Of a DNA stretch of 63,620 bases, positions 25,735 to 35,097 are shown one piece after another; within the stretch, counting starts at the first letter, position 1, and every line of letters starts with the position of its first letter. This DNA comes from Paenibacillus senegalensis JC66. GTDB lineage: Bacteria > Bacillota > Bacilli > Paenibacillales > NBRC-103111. The stretch spans positions 852,234-915,853 of the forward strand of contig NZ_HE610957.1 of NCBI RefSeq assembly GCF_000285515.1. Direction: 5' to 3'. The notes below the pieces were generated by a model. The model was not told the DNA's origin. It did not search any database and was given only the letters and a program-made list of their open reading frames with translations. The position numbers and the translations under genes were made by a program.

Positions 25735-26940
25735 GTGAGCAGTAATGCTAAATTTATATATGATCCAGATGAACTGAATTACCGCTTCAGTGACGAGCAT
25801 CCCTTTAACCAGACCCGTTTGGAAGTCACCATAGATCTGTTGAAACAAGTGGGAGCGCTTACTGAGGATGCTATACTTAAGCCCCGGATCGCTTCTGAGA
25901 GCGAAATTAAAGCGGTTCACCTGCCGGAATATGTGAACGCGGTAAAAGCGTTGAGTGCGCCCAATCCAACGGATGAAGCGGTTCGAGCAGCCGCTAAATG
26001 GGGGTTGCAGGACGAGGATACCCCGTTTTTTACCGGCATGCATGAGAAAACCTCGCTTCTCGTAGGCGGTTCCTTAAAAGCTGCAGAAGTAGTCATGTCC
26101 GGTCAAGCCGAGCATGCCCTTCATCTCGGAGGCGGCCTTCATCATGCACTGCCTAATAAAGGAGCCGGCTTTTGCGTTTATAACGACGCTTCCATTACGA
26201 TTGAATGGATCCGCCGCAATTATAATGCAAGAGTGCTTTATATCGACACTGATGTTCACCATGGGGACGGTGTTCAATGGACATTCTATACCGACCCGGA
26301 TGTGTGCACGTTCTCGATTCATGAAACAGGCAAATATTTATTCCCTGGCACAGGCGCCGTGGAGGAGCGCGGAGAGGGCTTAGGATTCGGCACAACTATA
26401 AATCTTCCGGTAGAGCCCTATACGGAGGACGAGTCATGGATGGAATCGTTTAATCACGTGCTTGGCGAAGTCGTCCGCAGCTTTCGCCCGGATGTGATCC
26501 TCTCCCAGCACGGGTGTGACGCCCATGCCTTTGATCCTCAAGCACATGCCCACTGCAGCATGAACATTTATTTGCAAATGCCGAAGCTGATTCATAAGCT
26601 GGCCCACCAATATTGCGGCGCCCGCTGGATTGCCTTGGGCGGAGGCGGCTATGATATCTGGAGAGTTGTTCCCCGAGCTTGGAGCTTGCTGTGGCTAACG
26701 ATGATCGACCATCCTCTGATCCAAACTCTGGAGCAGCAGCCATTAACCTCACTGCCGCCATCCTGGGTGAAGCAGTGGCAGAAAGCGTCCCAGCTTCCCC
26801 TGCCTGCCACTTGGCTCGATCCAATTGAGGAATGGGAAGCGATTCCACGCCGGGCGGAAATTACAGCGAAAAATCGGAGAACGCAGGAGATTGCTCTACT
26901 CTATGTATCCGATCCGAAAGCATCGCAAAATCCGGAATAA
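25735..26940 (+). CDS. acuC: Acetoin utilisation protein AcuC, NAD-independent protein deacetylase
   Basis: 401 aa, class I/II histone deacetylase family. In Bacillus AcuC removes the acetyl group from AcsA and restores activity. Zinc-site motifs: GGGLHHALPNKGAGFCVYND, YIDTDVHHGDGVQW (Asp and His ligands) and SQHGCDAH (Asp ligand region), then ALGGGGYD. GTG start with AGGGGG 7 nt upstream; the open frame from 25654 overlaps acuA and is rejected. Followed by a terminator shared with mtnN. Confidence 0.95.
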   Translation: MSSNAKFIYDPDELNYRFSDEHPFNQTRLEVTIDLLKQVGALTEDAILKPRIASESEIKAVHLPEYVNAVKALSAPNPTDEAVRAAAKWGLQDEDTPFFTGMHEKTSLLVGGSLKAAEVVMSGQAEHALHLGGGLHHALPNKGAGFCVYNDASITIEWIRRNYNARVLYIDTDVHHGDGVQWTFYTDPDVCTFSIHETGKYLFPGTGAVEERGEGLGFGTTINLPVEPYTEDESWMESFNHVLGEVVRSFRPDVILSQHGCDAHAFDPQAHAHCSMNIYLQMPKLIHKLAHQYCGARWIALGGGGYDIWRVVPRAWSLLWLTMIDHPLIQTLEQQPLTSLPPSWVKQWQKASQLPLPATWLDPIEEWEAIPRRAEITAKNRRTQEIALLYVSDPKASQNPE

Positions 26941-26980
26941 TCCCGCCAATAGCTGATTAAACCAACGAGGATGACCATTT

Positions 26981-27040
26981 AAAAAAGCAGTGAGAGCATC
27001 GTAAGGGAAATGACCTGTCCCTGCTCCTACTGCTTTTTAT
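26981..27040. terminator. Bidirectional terminator between acuC and mtnN
   Basis: AAAAAGCAGTGAGAGCA pairs with TGCTCCTACTGCTTTTT; T-runs on both strands. Confidence 0.85.
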
Positions 27041-27057
27041 TTTGTACCTTAAAAGGA

Positions 27058-27771
27058 TTACTCAGCGTTCTGGAGCCGGGCAACCAGCTTTTCCACCATG
27101 GTGTAGGAATTGTCGGCCGCAAGCCGGGTAAATTCAGCGAAGTTCATATGCGCGGAGCCATCGGCTTTGTCAGACATTGAGCGAATCACTACATAAGGCA
27201 CACGGTTCATGGCGCAGACTTGAGCTACAGCCGCTCCTTCCATCTCCGTACATGCCCCCTGCAGCTGCTCATGCAGCTCGATAACCTGATCGCGATCGGC
27301 GATAAACTGATCACCCGACAGAATACGCCCGCCTATGACCTTTCTGCCTTGCAGCTCCTCACCACAGGCCAGCGCCAGCTCTCTGAGCGTTGCATCTGCA
27401 GGAAAGACGGACTGGTCTTGATAAGGAATAATGCCCCTCTCAAAGCCTAAAGCTGTTACGTCCATATCGTGCTGCATACATTCGGTAGAAATGACCAAGT
27501 CCCCGATCGTCAAGGAAGGGTCCAGCGCCCCGGCAACTCCTGTAAAGACGACCGCGTCCACCTGAAAGCGGTCAATCAACAATTGAGAGCAAACCGCCGC
27601 ATTGACCTTCCCTACTCCCGACTTGCACACGACTGTCTGCATTCCCATAAACTGCCCTTCGATAAACTCGATGCCTGCATATGGACGGGTAGATGTCTGC
27701 TCCATGCTTTGCAGGAAGCGCTCCACTTCCTCTGTCATCGCTCCTATTAATCCAAGCTTCTTAACCAGCAT
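27058..27771 (-). CDS. mtnN: 5'-methylthioadenosine/S-adenosylhomocysteine nucleosidase
   Basis: 237 aa. Cleaves MTA and SAH to adenine and the thioribose products, in methionine salvage and the activated methyl cycle (and LuxS pathway). Motifs: LGLIGAMTEEVERF at the N-terminus, CKSGVGKVNAA, FTGVAGALDP, GRILSGDQFI, TEMEGAAVAQVC with the purine-binding Met-Glu, and RSMSDKAD with the catalytic Asp. Single gene; AGG lies 11 nt before the ATG. Confidence 0.95.
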   Translation of the reverse strand: MLVKKLGLIGAMTEEVERFLQSMEQTSTRPYAGIEFIEGQFMGMQTVVCKSGVGKVNAAVCSQLLIDRFQVDAVVFTGVAGALDPSLTIGDLVISTECMQHDMDVTALGFERGIIPYQDQSVFPADATLRELALACGEELQGRKVIGGRILSGDQFIADRDQVIELHEQLQGACTEMEGAAVAQVCAMNRVPYVVIRSMSDKADGSAHMNFAEFTRLAADNSYTMVEKLVARLQNAE

Positions 27772-27881
27772 TGTGTATTTAACCTACTTTCCCCATAATC
27801 CTCTCCGGCCCTTAACCCGCACTTAACTACATGCCGGTTTCAGGCCAGCCATGTATTTCTGACCTACGCCATCCTGACGAT

Positions 27882-28889
27882 TTATTGGATCGTTTTTACA
27901 GATTTCCGCATGACGATGTCGTGCGGCAGCACGAATTTGTTCTGCTCAATCTCTTCCTTGTTCATGAGCTTCGTCAACAGCCTCATCGATACCGCCCCGA
28001 TATCATACATCGGCTGCGCAACTGCAGAAAGCTGAGGCCGTACCATCGTTGCAATTCTGCTGTTATCCACACTAATAACCGAGAAATCATCCGGCACGGA
28101 AAGCCCGGCATCCTGCACCGCATGAATCGCTCCGATAGCCATTTCATCTGTTGCAGCAAAAATAGCCGTCGGGCGGTCTTCCAGCGTCAAGAAATGATTC
28201 ATTGCCTCGATTCCGGATTCATACTTGTAATTGCCTGCTCGAACATAATTCTCATCGTAAGTGATTCCTGCTTCCTGCAGAGCAAGCTTGTACCCTTGGA
28301 ACCGGGCATAACCTAACGACAAATCCTGCAGGGTGCCGCTGATCATGCCGATTTTGCGATGACCTTGTTCAATTAATTTCGTGACAGCATCTTTGGCAGC
28401 CAGCTCATGATCGATATCGACGGCAGGAATATTCTCGTTTTCGTCGGTGGTTGCACAAAGAACGATTGGAATAGACGAAGTGCGGAAAGCTTGAACATGC
28501 TCCTCCGTAACGGTCCCTCCCATGAACAGCAAACCATCAACCTGCTTTTCCAGCAGCGTATTGATGACGCGAATTTCCTTCTCCTTCTTCTTGTCGGCGT
28601 TACAGAGAATAATATTGTAGTGGTACATCGTAGCAATATCTTCAATACCCCGGGCTACCTCGGCAAAGTTCATGTTGGAAATATCGGGAATCACTACGCC
28701 GACGGTTGTTGTTTTCTTACTTGCCAAACCTCTGGCAACAGCATTCGGACGGTATCCGAGTCTTTCAATCGCCTCAAACACCTTTTTGCGGGTTTGGGGT
28801 TTGACGTTAGGGTTATTGTTGACAACTCGGGATACGGTGGCCATAGAAACTCCGGCTTCTCTAGCTACATCATAAATTGTAACGGTCAA
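27882..28889 (-). CDS. ccpA: Catabolite control protein A
   Basis: 335 aa. LacI-family master regulator of carbon catabolite repression; binds cre sites with HPr-Ser46-P. N-terminus [36 protein letters not shown] is the CcpA HTH and hinge region, followed by [25 protein letters not shown], and the HPr-contact region near [11 protein letters not shown] at the C-terminus. The start is taken as TTG at 28887-28889 with GGAG 9 nt upstream, giving the usual MTVTIYDVA start; an ATG 15 nt earlier has no ribosome site. Adjacent to ytxJ, as in Bacillus. Confidence 0.95.
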   Translation of the reverse strand: MTVTIYDVAREAGVSMATVSRVVNNNPNVKPQTRKKVFEAIERLGYRPNAVARGLASKKTTTVGVVIPDISNMNFAEVARGIEDIATMYHYNIILCNADKKKEKEIRVINTLLEKQVDGLLFMGGTVTEEHVQAFRTSSIPIVLCATTDENENIPAVDIDHELAAKDAVTKLIEQGHRKIGMISGTLQDLSLGYARFQGYKLALQEAGITYDENYVRAGNYKYESGIEAMNHFLTLEDRPTAIFAATDEMAIGAIHAVQDAGLSVPDDFSVISVDNSRIATMVRPQLSAVAQPMYDIGAVSMRLLTKLMNKEEIEQNKFVLPHDIVMRKSVKTIQ

Positions 28890-28973
28890 TTTATCTCGCT
28901 CCATCTATATTAAAATTTATGGTTCTACTCTATTACCAGCTTGGAACAAATGGGTAAAAACTATACCTGTACG

Positions 28974-29324
28974 TTAAACGGATCTTGCAAGATTATCCTT
29001 CAGATTGGACTCGGTTATACGCCAATGGGATGTATGCCAGACCGGTTTGCGTTTATGGATCAAAATGGCCTGCGGTGATTCGTGCTTCAGCTCCAGCGAT
29101 TCGGCAATTGCATTCGACACCGGACGATATTCGACAACAAGCACGAGGAAATAGGCCACATCTTCATTCGCAGACCGGTTCAGGTAAGCCCCATATTGAT
29201 CATACGCATCAGCACTCACAGGACAGCGTGTACTGTGCTTGAAGATGAACACGGGCTGCTCATCCGATAGCTCCAGAGCTTTGTTCCATTCATCTACAGA
29301 ATTGAGCTGTTTGACTTTATTCAA
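28974..29324 (-). CDS. ytxJ: YtxJ/BrxC, bacillithiol system thioredoxin-like protein
   Basis: 116 aa, thioredoxin-like DUF2847. BrxC (YtxJ) is a monothiol bacilliredoxin-type protein acting in bacillithiol disulfide metabolism. The active site reads KHSTRCPVSADAY with one cysteine (CPVS), and the C-terminal HSPQAILIHKRKPVWHTSHWRIT includes the cis-Pro region. TTG start with GGAGAGG 8 nt upstream. It lies upstream of ccpA on the same strand, 84 bp apart. Confidence 0.9.
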   Translation of the reverse strand: MNKVKQLNSVDEWNKALELSDEQPVFIFKHSTRCPVSADAYDQYGAYLNRSANEDVAYFLVLVVEYRPVSNAIAESLELKHESPQAILIHKRKPVWHTSHWRITESNLKDNLARSV

Positions 29325-29497
29325 GGTTCAATCCTCTCCTCATGCGAAAAGATTACTGGTGGAATCAAATTCATAATTCCGACTGTAAATGTTCCATTAT
29401 CAATATATAGACCCATACCATTCAAGTGAATCTATACAGCGTTTCCGTCCTGTTTTATGAAAATGATTCGATGGACTTATACTATCAAAAAAAACAG

Positions 29498-29525
29498 AAA
29501 AAAGCCAATTTTCACCGGCTTTTTT
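29498..29525 (-). terminator. Terminator after the 29590-30015 gene
   Basis: AAAAAAGCC / GGCTTTTTT arms with more T residues on the minus strand (TTTTTTCTGTTTTTTTT). The rest of 29325-29589 shows no gene. Confidence 0.85.
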
Positions 29526-29589
29526 CCAAGTCTTTTCATAATTGTTTTCAAAGAATCGGGGGCTTCCCCCATTCCATAGCAAAAGGAAC

Positions 29590-30015
29590 CTATGTAAGCG
29601 CCGATCGGGAATAATCGGCAATCTGCGAAAGCTTGTCTCTTAGCTCGGCAGACCAGGCGTCATCGTTCAAGGACTGGGCTACAAGCAGAAGATCCAATAG
29701 CTCATTAATGCGGTTTTCAAGCAAGGCTTGCACCGGCTCATTCCAGTGCTCCGGGTCGCTTGCCTTGCTGATTAATAAAGCCAGCTCATTATGCTCGCTG
29801 AACGAAATTTTGACCTTAGGCTGCTTTTGCTTATTGTCCATTTCAAGCTTCTCCAAAAGCCCGGTTAGAGAGGTTTTAACTTCTGAATACAATTCGTTTC
29901 GCCCGCAGCTTCCGCATGTGTAGACAGGCACATCCTCAAGCTCCACTTGATCTTGATACACAATAGTTCTCAATTGAATTCTCATTGTCTCGCCGCAAGG
30001 GCAAGTTTTCTCCAC
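29590..30015 (-). CDS. Hypothetical protein with N-terminal zinc-ribbon-like motif
   Basis: 141 aa. Starts MEKTCPCGETMRIQLRTIVYQDQVELEDVPVYTCGSCGRNELY: CxC at residues 5/7 and CxxC at 34/37, resembling YgiT-type zinc fingers. The remaining 95 residues are acidic and helical (HNELALLISKASDPEHW, NRINELLDLLLVAQSLNDDAWSAELRDKL). No partner toxin gene is nearby, so an antitoxin role is not supported. GTG start with GAGGAG 9 nt upstream. Confidence 0.75.
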   Translation of the reverse strand: MEKTCPCGETMRIQLRTIVYQDQVELEDVPVYTCGSCGRNELYSEVKTSLTGLLEKLEMDNKQKQPKVKISFSEHNELALLISKASDPEHWNEPVQALLENRINELLDLLLVAQSLNDDAWSAELRDKLSQIADYSRSALT

Positions 30016-30104
30016 AACAGCTCACTCCTCATTCAAAAAGCCAAGGGCATTATGTCTTTCTTGGGTATTCTATAAAAGGGATCGCGAATCCTTTTCTGAA
30101 GCGC

Positions 30105-30521
30105 CTAGTATTTTTTGGCATGGGGAAGCTTTCTGTACAGCTGTCCGACCGGCTTAATGGACAAAAAGAGAACGGCGATCAATGCGCCGATGCCATCATT
30201 GCGAACATCCTTCCAATCCGCCTGCCGCCCATCCACGAAAAGCTGGTGAAATTCATCGGTTATCCCATAGGCAACACTCAGCCCAACTGCAGCTAGCTTC
30301 ACTCCCCAGGAAGGAACGCCGTCCCCTAAAGCCCAGACAAAGGTGGAACACAGAACAAAATAGGCGACAAAATGACCCCAATCAAAGCTCTCCATCCCTG
30401 GTAACCACTTCTGAAACCATGGAAGAATACTGCCAAGCGCTTCACCCGTTCGGGAAGAAAAATAAAAAATGGCAGCCATGCAAGCCAAGCTCGGTAGCCA
30501 GCGAATCAGCATCGGTTTCAA
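30105..30521 (-). CDS. VanZ-like family membrane protein
   Basis: 138 aa. Three to four membrane segments (LIRWLPSLACMAAIFYFSS, FVAYFVLCSTFVWALG, LAAVGLSVAYGITDEFHQLF, IGALIAVLFLSI) and the VanZ signature: H-F-x-x-Y (WGHFVAYF), YGITDEFHQLFV, and the D...N...G motif (WKDVRNDGIGAL). VanZ-like proteins include teicoplanin-resistance VanZ, but most are of unknown role. TTG start, with GGAGGGG 9 nt upstream. Single gene between DUF-type neighbours. Confidence 0.85.
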   Translation of the reverse strand: MKPMLIRWLPSLACMAAIFYFSSRTGEALGSILPWFQKWLPGMESFDWGHFVAYFVLCSTFVWALGDGVPSWGVKLAAVGLSVAYGITDEFHQLFVDGRQADWKDVRNDGIGALIAVLFLSIKPVGQLYRKLPHAKKY

Positions 30522-30541
30522 GAAAATAATCCCCTCCTGTT

Positions 30542-31072
30542 CTAACGGATAAACTCGCCAAGTACGCGAATGTACTCCTTCACAAAATTAGGCAGGTCAG
30601 GAGGACGTCTTCCCGAGACGATGTTCCGGTCTACAACAACTTCTTCATCCACCCAGGTCGCTCCGGCATTTTCGAGATCGTCCTTGATTCCCGGTGTTGA
30701 CGTCATCGTATAGCCATCCACAATTTTAGCAGATATCAGCACCCAGCCGGCATGGCAAATTTGAGCAATCGGCTTGTTGGCTTCATGAAATTCTCTAGTC
30801 AAGCGCAGCACATCAGGGTAGCGGCGAAGCTTGTCCGGCGCCCAGCCGCCAGGGACATACAGTCCGATAAATTTGGAGCTGTCTACCTCGTCAAACGAAA
30901 CATCAGACTGCAAAGGAACTCCGTATTTGCCGTAATAGGTCGTCTTGGCCTCGGGGCCGGCAATAATGACCTCTGCTCCTGTTTCTCTCAATCGCAGAAC
31001 CGGATACCACATTTCCAGATCTTCAAATTCCTCATCTACAAAAGCAAGTATTTGTTGTCCATTTAATTCCAT
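30542..31072 (-). CDS. DJ-1/PfpI family protein
   Basis: 176 aa. Class I glutamine amidotransferase-like fold, similar to PfpI/YfkM/YhbO: ILAFVDEEFEDLEMWYPVLRL with the Glu before the nucleophile, YVPGGWAPDKLRR, and IAQICHAGWVLIS with nucleophile Cys about residue 106. Such proteins are described as general stress proteins, deglycases or glyoxalases, roles that are debated. The start codon is 3 nt downstream of the ptsP stop, so it is the third gene of the PTS operon, or shares its transcript. Confidence 0.9.
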   Translation of the reverse strand: MELNGQQILAFVDEEFEDLEMWYPVLRLRETGAEVIIAGPEAKTTYYGKYGVPLQSDVSFDEVDSSKFIGLYVPGGWAPDKLRRYPDVLRLTREFHEANKPIAQICHAGWVLISAKIVDGYTMTSTPGIKDDLENAGATWVDEEVVVDRNIVSGRRPPDLPNFVKEYIRVLGEFIR

Positions 31073-31074
31073 GC

Positions 31075-32883
31075 TTATTCCCCTCCTGAAAAGTTTGAAT
31101 CATCTGCGTCTGCATCTGCATCCGTGTCCGCCAGGTTCTGGTTGTTACTGGAAGTTACCAGACGATCCGTTATATGATATTCCTCCAGCCGCAGCTGAAT
31201 TTCTTCACTGCTGCCGCACTGCGCTAACTTAGCGAGCAGGTCCTCCCCTTCCGCGCTGCGGCTATTAAGCAGCTTCTGCTTCAGAGGCAGCAATGTTTTG
31301 ACCGACATGCTGAGCTCCTTGATCTTTAGGGCCAGCCAAAATGGAAGCACACGCGCATCCCCTGCCATTTCACCGCATACACTGACGGCAATGCCGTGCT
31401 TTTGCGCTGCCTCTACAGTCTGTTTGATCAGCCTTATGACAGCTGGATGAAAGGGATCATACAAATGGGCAATCTGCTCATTCATCCGGTCAACGGCGAG
31501 TACATATTGGACCAAATCATTCGTTCCGATGCTGAAGAAATCAGCCTCTGCCGCCAAGCAATCGGCGATCATCGCCGCAGCCGGGACTTCAATCATAATT
31601 CCCGTCTCGATCTGCCGGTTAAAAGGCACGCCTTTTTCGTCCAGCTCCCGCTTCACCTGCTCGAGAAGACGGTTCGCCTCTCTAAACTCCTGCAGTGACG
31701 ATATGAACGGATACATAATCTTAACGTTTCCGTAATGGCTTGCCCGCAGAATCGCACGAAGCTGGGCTTTGAACAATTCATGGCGGTCAAGAGAAATGCG
31801 GATAGCCCGATAGCCAAGAAACGGGTTATCTTCATCGGGAAGCGAAATGTAATTGATGTTCTTGTCTCCGCCGATATCCAGAGTACGAATAACGAGCGGC
31901 TTTTCCCCAAGCATTTGAGCAGCCTGACGGTATACCTCAAACTGTTCCTCTTCCGGCGGCAAAGAGCCCCGGTCCATATATAAGAACTCTGTACGGAATA
32001 ATCCTACACCTTCAGCCCCCGCTTGCAAAGCCTGCTCCAGCTCCTTGACCGAGCTAATGTTGGCTTTCAGCCCTACGGTTTGCCCGTCGAGCGAGACGGC
32101 CGGAAGGTCAACGAGCTTTTGCAGCACCTGTTCCTGCAAGAGCAGGCTTTGCTTGCGCTGCCTATATTTTTCTACCGTTGCTTCATCCGGATTAAGGTGG
32201 AACGATCCTTCTTCGCCATCGAGGATGATCAAATCTCCATTCTGCACAGCTTTCTTCAGCTTTCCTTCCAAACCAAGCACTAGCGGGATGCCCATCGCCC
32301 TGGCCATGATGGCTGCATGCGAATGCAGCCCTCCAAGCATGGTGGCGACGCCAAGAACCTGGTTCGGATCAAGATTCGCCCAATGCGAAGGCGTAAGCTC
32401 TTTGGCAACGAGAATATAAGGCTCATCCTGCGTTGGCAAGGTATGCTGAAAATCGCCCAGCAGATGCTTGAGCAGCCGGTTGCCTACATCGCGGATGTCG
32501 GCAGCTCTCTCTTTCATGTAATCGTCATCGAGCAGATCAAACATGCCGATAAACTTTTCCATCGTCTCCTTGACGGCTACCTCTGCCGCTTTATATTGAC
32601 GCTGCATTATCTCCTGCACTTCTTCGATAAAAACCGGATCCTCGAGAATCGCCAGATGAGCATTAAAAATTTTAGATTCCTCTTCTCCAATCAGCTCGGA
32701 AATATCCTGCTTGATCGTTTCGAGCTCCAGCTTGGACGTTTGAATACCGTCAAACAATTTTTCAAATTCGTAAGCCAGCTCGCCTACGTCCACCATGCGG
32801 TCGGGCAGATTCCATTCCCAGCTTGGCATGACCATTGCCCGGCCAATAGCCACTCCCGCAGATGCTCCTATCCCTTTAATCAT
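31075..32883 (-). CDS. ptsP: PTS enzyme I (phosphoenolpyruvate--protein phosphotransferase)
   Basis: 602 aa. Transfers phosphate from PEP to HPr. Full domain order: N-terminal HPr-binding domain starting MIKGIGASAGVAIG, phosphohistidine domain with GGLHSHAAIMARAMGIPLVLG, PEP-binding domain with GVGLFRTEFLYMDR, IRTLDIGGDK, DFFSIGTNDLVQY and VCGEMAGD. The active-site loop is GGLHSHAAI rather than the usual GGRTSHSAI, and the last 35 residues include an Asp/Ala-rich tail (ADTDADADADDSNFSGGE). GGAGG lies 8 nt before the ATG; it overlaps the EIICBA stop by 8 nt. Could be a second enzyme I dedicated to this transporter. Confidence 0.92.
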   Translation of the reverse strand: MIKGIGASAGVAIGRAMVMPSWEWNLPDRMVDVGELAYEFEKLFDGIQTSKLELETIKQDISELIGEEESKIFNAHLAILEDPVFIEEVQEIMQRQYKAAEVAVKETMEKFIGMFDLLDDDYMKERAADIRDVGNRLLKHLLGDFQHTLPTQDEPYILVAKELTPSHWANLDPNQVLGVATMLGGLHSHAAIMARAMGIPLVLGLEGKLKKAVQNGDLIILDGEEGSFHLNPDEATVEKYRQRKQSLLLQEQVLQKLVDLPAVSLDGQTVGLKANISSVKELEQALQAGAEGVGLFRTEFLYMDRGSLPPEEEQFEVYRQAAQMLGEKPLVIRTLDIGGDKNINYISLPDEDNPFLGYRAIRISLDRHELFKAQLRAILRASHYGNVKIMYPFISSLQEFREANRLLEQVKRELDEKGVPFNRQIETGIMIEVPAAAMIADCLAAEADFFSIGTNDLVQYVLAVDRMNEQIAHLYDPFHPAVIRLIKQTVEAAQKHGIAVSVCGEMAGDARVLPFWLALKIKELSMSVKTLLPLKQKLLNSRSAEGEDLLAKLAQCGSSEEIQLRLEEYHITDRLVTSSNNQNLADTDADADADDSNFSGGE

Positions 32884-34771
32884 CTGACTGACCTCCAAAC
32901 GATGCTGCATCTTCTTTTAATACTACAGACATAACGGCCCCCTGACCTTTTTTAACCGCTTTGAAAGGTGCAAAACTCCATGACTTGACCTTGTCAATAT
33001 TCGTGATAAGCATTGGTGTTGCCAGTGATTTAGCCTGCTGCTTCACTTTAGGCAGGTTGAATCTGATCAATAGCTGGCCGGGTACGACGTCCTCGCCCAA
33101 ATCGACCATAGAAGTAAACCACATCTCCTCCAAATGGACGGTATCAATCCCGATATGCATTAAGATTTCAAGTCCATCCGGTGTTTCGATGCCTATCGCA
33201 TGCATGGCCGGGTGAATATGCACGACTTTGCCGCTCACTGGGGAAACCAGCTCTCCCCGGTCAGGGATAAACGCCACTCCGTTGCCGACGAGCTTCTTGG
33301 AGAACACCTCGTCCGGCACATCTTCGAGCGGAATCATCACACCTTGCACAGGCGAGTTAAACAATACCTGCTTCTTGTCGGTCCTCATCACTTTCATGAT
33401 TTCTTCCCGGATCAGCTCTGAGAAAGTGCCGAATACTACCTGGACATTGCCGCCTCCCAGATGAATAACACCTGCTGCTCCAAGATGCTTAAGCGCGATC
33501 GGATCGATTCGTTTGTCATCTTCCAGCGTCAAACGCAGCCTTGTAATACAGGCTTCCATCGTTTTAATATTATTTTTGCCGCCCAGCGCCTGTAAAATTA
33601 AAGGCGCCCGATAGCGGACGTCTCCCGCCCACTCCTCTAGTGGCGAGCCTTCCTCGCGGCCGGGGGTAGGAAGCTGAAACTTGCGGATGGCCCACCGGAA
33701 CAAGAAATAGTAGATCAGACCATAAACCAGCCCAATGGGAATTAACCACAGCCCTTTGGTGGCCAAATGGCCGTTGACGACAAACTCCAATAAACCGGGC
33801 GAAAAAGAAAATCCATGGCGAATTTCCAGCTCATAAGCAATCCACATGGATATCCCCGACAGAATCGCATGTATAAAAAACAAGGCCGGCGCCACAAATA
33901 AAAAGGCGAACTCAATAGGCTCGGTTACACCTGTTAAAAAACAGGCCAGCGCAGCCGTAAGAAACGTAATCCGCACCTTGGGCTTCAAATCTTCGCGCGC
34001 TTCGCGAATGATAACTAAAGCGATAGCCGGCAGCGCGAACATAATAATAGGATACAGGCCGGCCATAAAAATGCCCGCTTCCGGATCGCCTGCGAAAAAT
34101 CGCGGCAAATCGCCGAACACGAGGCTGCCATCCGGCCTTTCATAAGAGCCCAGTTGGAACCAGTACACGTTGTTTAGAATATGATGCAAGCCTGACGGAA
34201 CAAGCAAACGATAGGCGGCCCCATAAATAAATGCACCGAACCCGCCCAAATTGAGCAGCATTTCCCCTAGCATACTGAAAAGCTGCTGTAAAACCGGGCC
34301 AACGGCGATGATGACCAGTGACAAGCCAATAGTAGCCACACTCATGAAAAAAGGGACGAACCGCGGCCCGCCCAAATATTGAATATACTCGGGCAGCTGA
34401 ATATTTTTAAACCGGTGATACGCCAAGGCAGTCAGTATGCCTATCAGAATTCCTCCGCTGACACCCATTTCCAGGACTGGGTCCATATACTGCGAAGTTA
34501 TCTGGGTCAGCATAAAATAGCCCAGCAAGGAGGATAAGCCGGCTATTCCGGCGCTTTCTGTCAAGCCGAGAGCTACGCCTACAGCAAATAAATACGGGAG
34601 CAGCAAAAATACAAGCTCACCGCAGTATACGAACAGTTCGCCTACGGCTTCGAGGCCGATAAAATGCCATGGCAACGCTCCCAGAAACAAAAAGACAGCT
34701 GCTACCGGCAAAGCAATCGTCGGGATCATTAAGGACCGTCCAAATTGCTGAAGGTTTCCCATCACGTTCAA
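32876..34771 (-). CDS. PTS transporter EIICBA, glucose/N-acetylglucosamine family
   Basis: 631 aa, all three domains in one chain. EIIC (about 1-370) has about 10 membrane segments, LHHILNNVYWF (closer to NagE than to PtsG) and GVTEPIEFAFLF; EIIB (about 390-470) has the phosphocysteine in EACITRLRLTL; EIIA (about 490-620) has phospho-His in ILMHIGIDTVHLEE. Imports and phosphorylates a hexose or N-acetylhexosamine; specificity not decided. The TTG start at 34769-34771 (GGAGG 8 nt upstream) is preferred; an ATG 9 nt in is 17 nt away from the ribosome site. Operon with ptsP and the PfpI gene. Confidence 0.9.
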   Translation of the reverse strand: MNVMGNLQQFGRSLMIPTIALPVAAVFLFLGALPWHFIGLEAVGELFVYCGELVFLLLPYLFAVGVALGLTESAGIAGLSSLLGYFMLTQITSQYMDPVLEMGVSGGILIGILTALAYHRFKNIQLPEYIQYLGGPRFVPFFMSVATIGLSLVIIAVGPVLQQLFSMLGEMLLNLGGFGAFIYGAAYRLLVPSGLHHILNNVYWFQLGSYERPDGSLVFGDLPRFFAGDPEAGIFMAGLYPIIMFALPAIALVIIREAREDLKPKVRITFLTAALACFLTGVTEPIEFAFLFVAPALFFIHAILSGISMWIAYELEIRHGFSFSPGLLEFVVNGHLATKGLWLIPIGLVYGLIYYFLFRWAIRKFQLPTPGREEGSPLEEWAGDVRYRAPLILQALGGKNNIKTMEACITRLRLTLEDDKRIDPIALKHLGAAGVIHLGGGNVQVVFGTFSELIREEIMKVMRTDKKQVLFNSPVQGVMIPLEDVPDEVFSKKLVGNGVAFIPDRGELVSPVSGKVVHIHPAMHAIGIETPDGLEILMHIGIDTVHLEEMWFTSMVDLGEDVVPGQLLIRFNLPKVKQQAKSLATPMLITNIDKVKSWSFAPFKAVKKGQGAVMSVVLKEDAASFGGQSDD

Positions 34772-34840
34772 GCTTCCCACCTCCTTCCCTTCATGCCTTT
34801 GGTACAGATCAAATGCAGGCCAAGTCCGGCATATTGTTTT

Positions 34841-34846
34841 ATTATA
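34841..34846 (-). promoter_or_regulatory. -10 element for the PTS operon
   Basis: Perfect TATAAT on the minus strand about 70 bp before the EIICBA start; -35 weak (TTCCGG). I see no RAT antiterminator hairpin of the GlcT type and no good cre. Confidence 0.4.
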
Positions 34847-34887
34847 GCGTTTAATTATGCCCACCGGAAGAGTTCATGTCACAATCA

Positions 34888-35097
34888 CTATGCAAAAAGC
34901 GATCCTATTATTTCGATTTCCTCCCATTCTTTCGCAACTTCCGGAGCCAGTACTGATAGCTTGAATGGATCTACCTCAATCTCGGATAATTGAATTCTAC
35001 CACTATTATTCATATATCTTTCCACAGGGTTTGGATTAGTGTCTGAACATGTGAGGACGAGCATAGCGATATCCAGTTTCGATGTTCCAACGTACAT
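34888..35097 (-). CDS. Doubtful small ORF, possibly a remnant
   Basis: 69 aa, no ribosome site, no family recognised. Residues RYMNNSGRIQLSEIEVDPFKLSVLAPEVAKEWEEIEIIGSLF look protein-like (amphipathic, acidic), so it may be a fragment of a decayed gene. Otherwise 34772-35392 holds only the promoter of the PTS operon and a possible TTGACA around 35324 before the membrane-protein gene. Confidence 0.25.
   Translation of the reverse strand: MYVGTSKLDIAMLVLTCSDTNPNPVERYMNNSGRIQLSEIEVDPFKLSVLAPEVAKEWEEIEIIGSLFA

Noticed and set aside
29400-29621. Small frames around 29.4-29.6 kb
   Set aside because: They overlap the terminator and a gene end; no ribosome sites.
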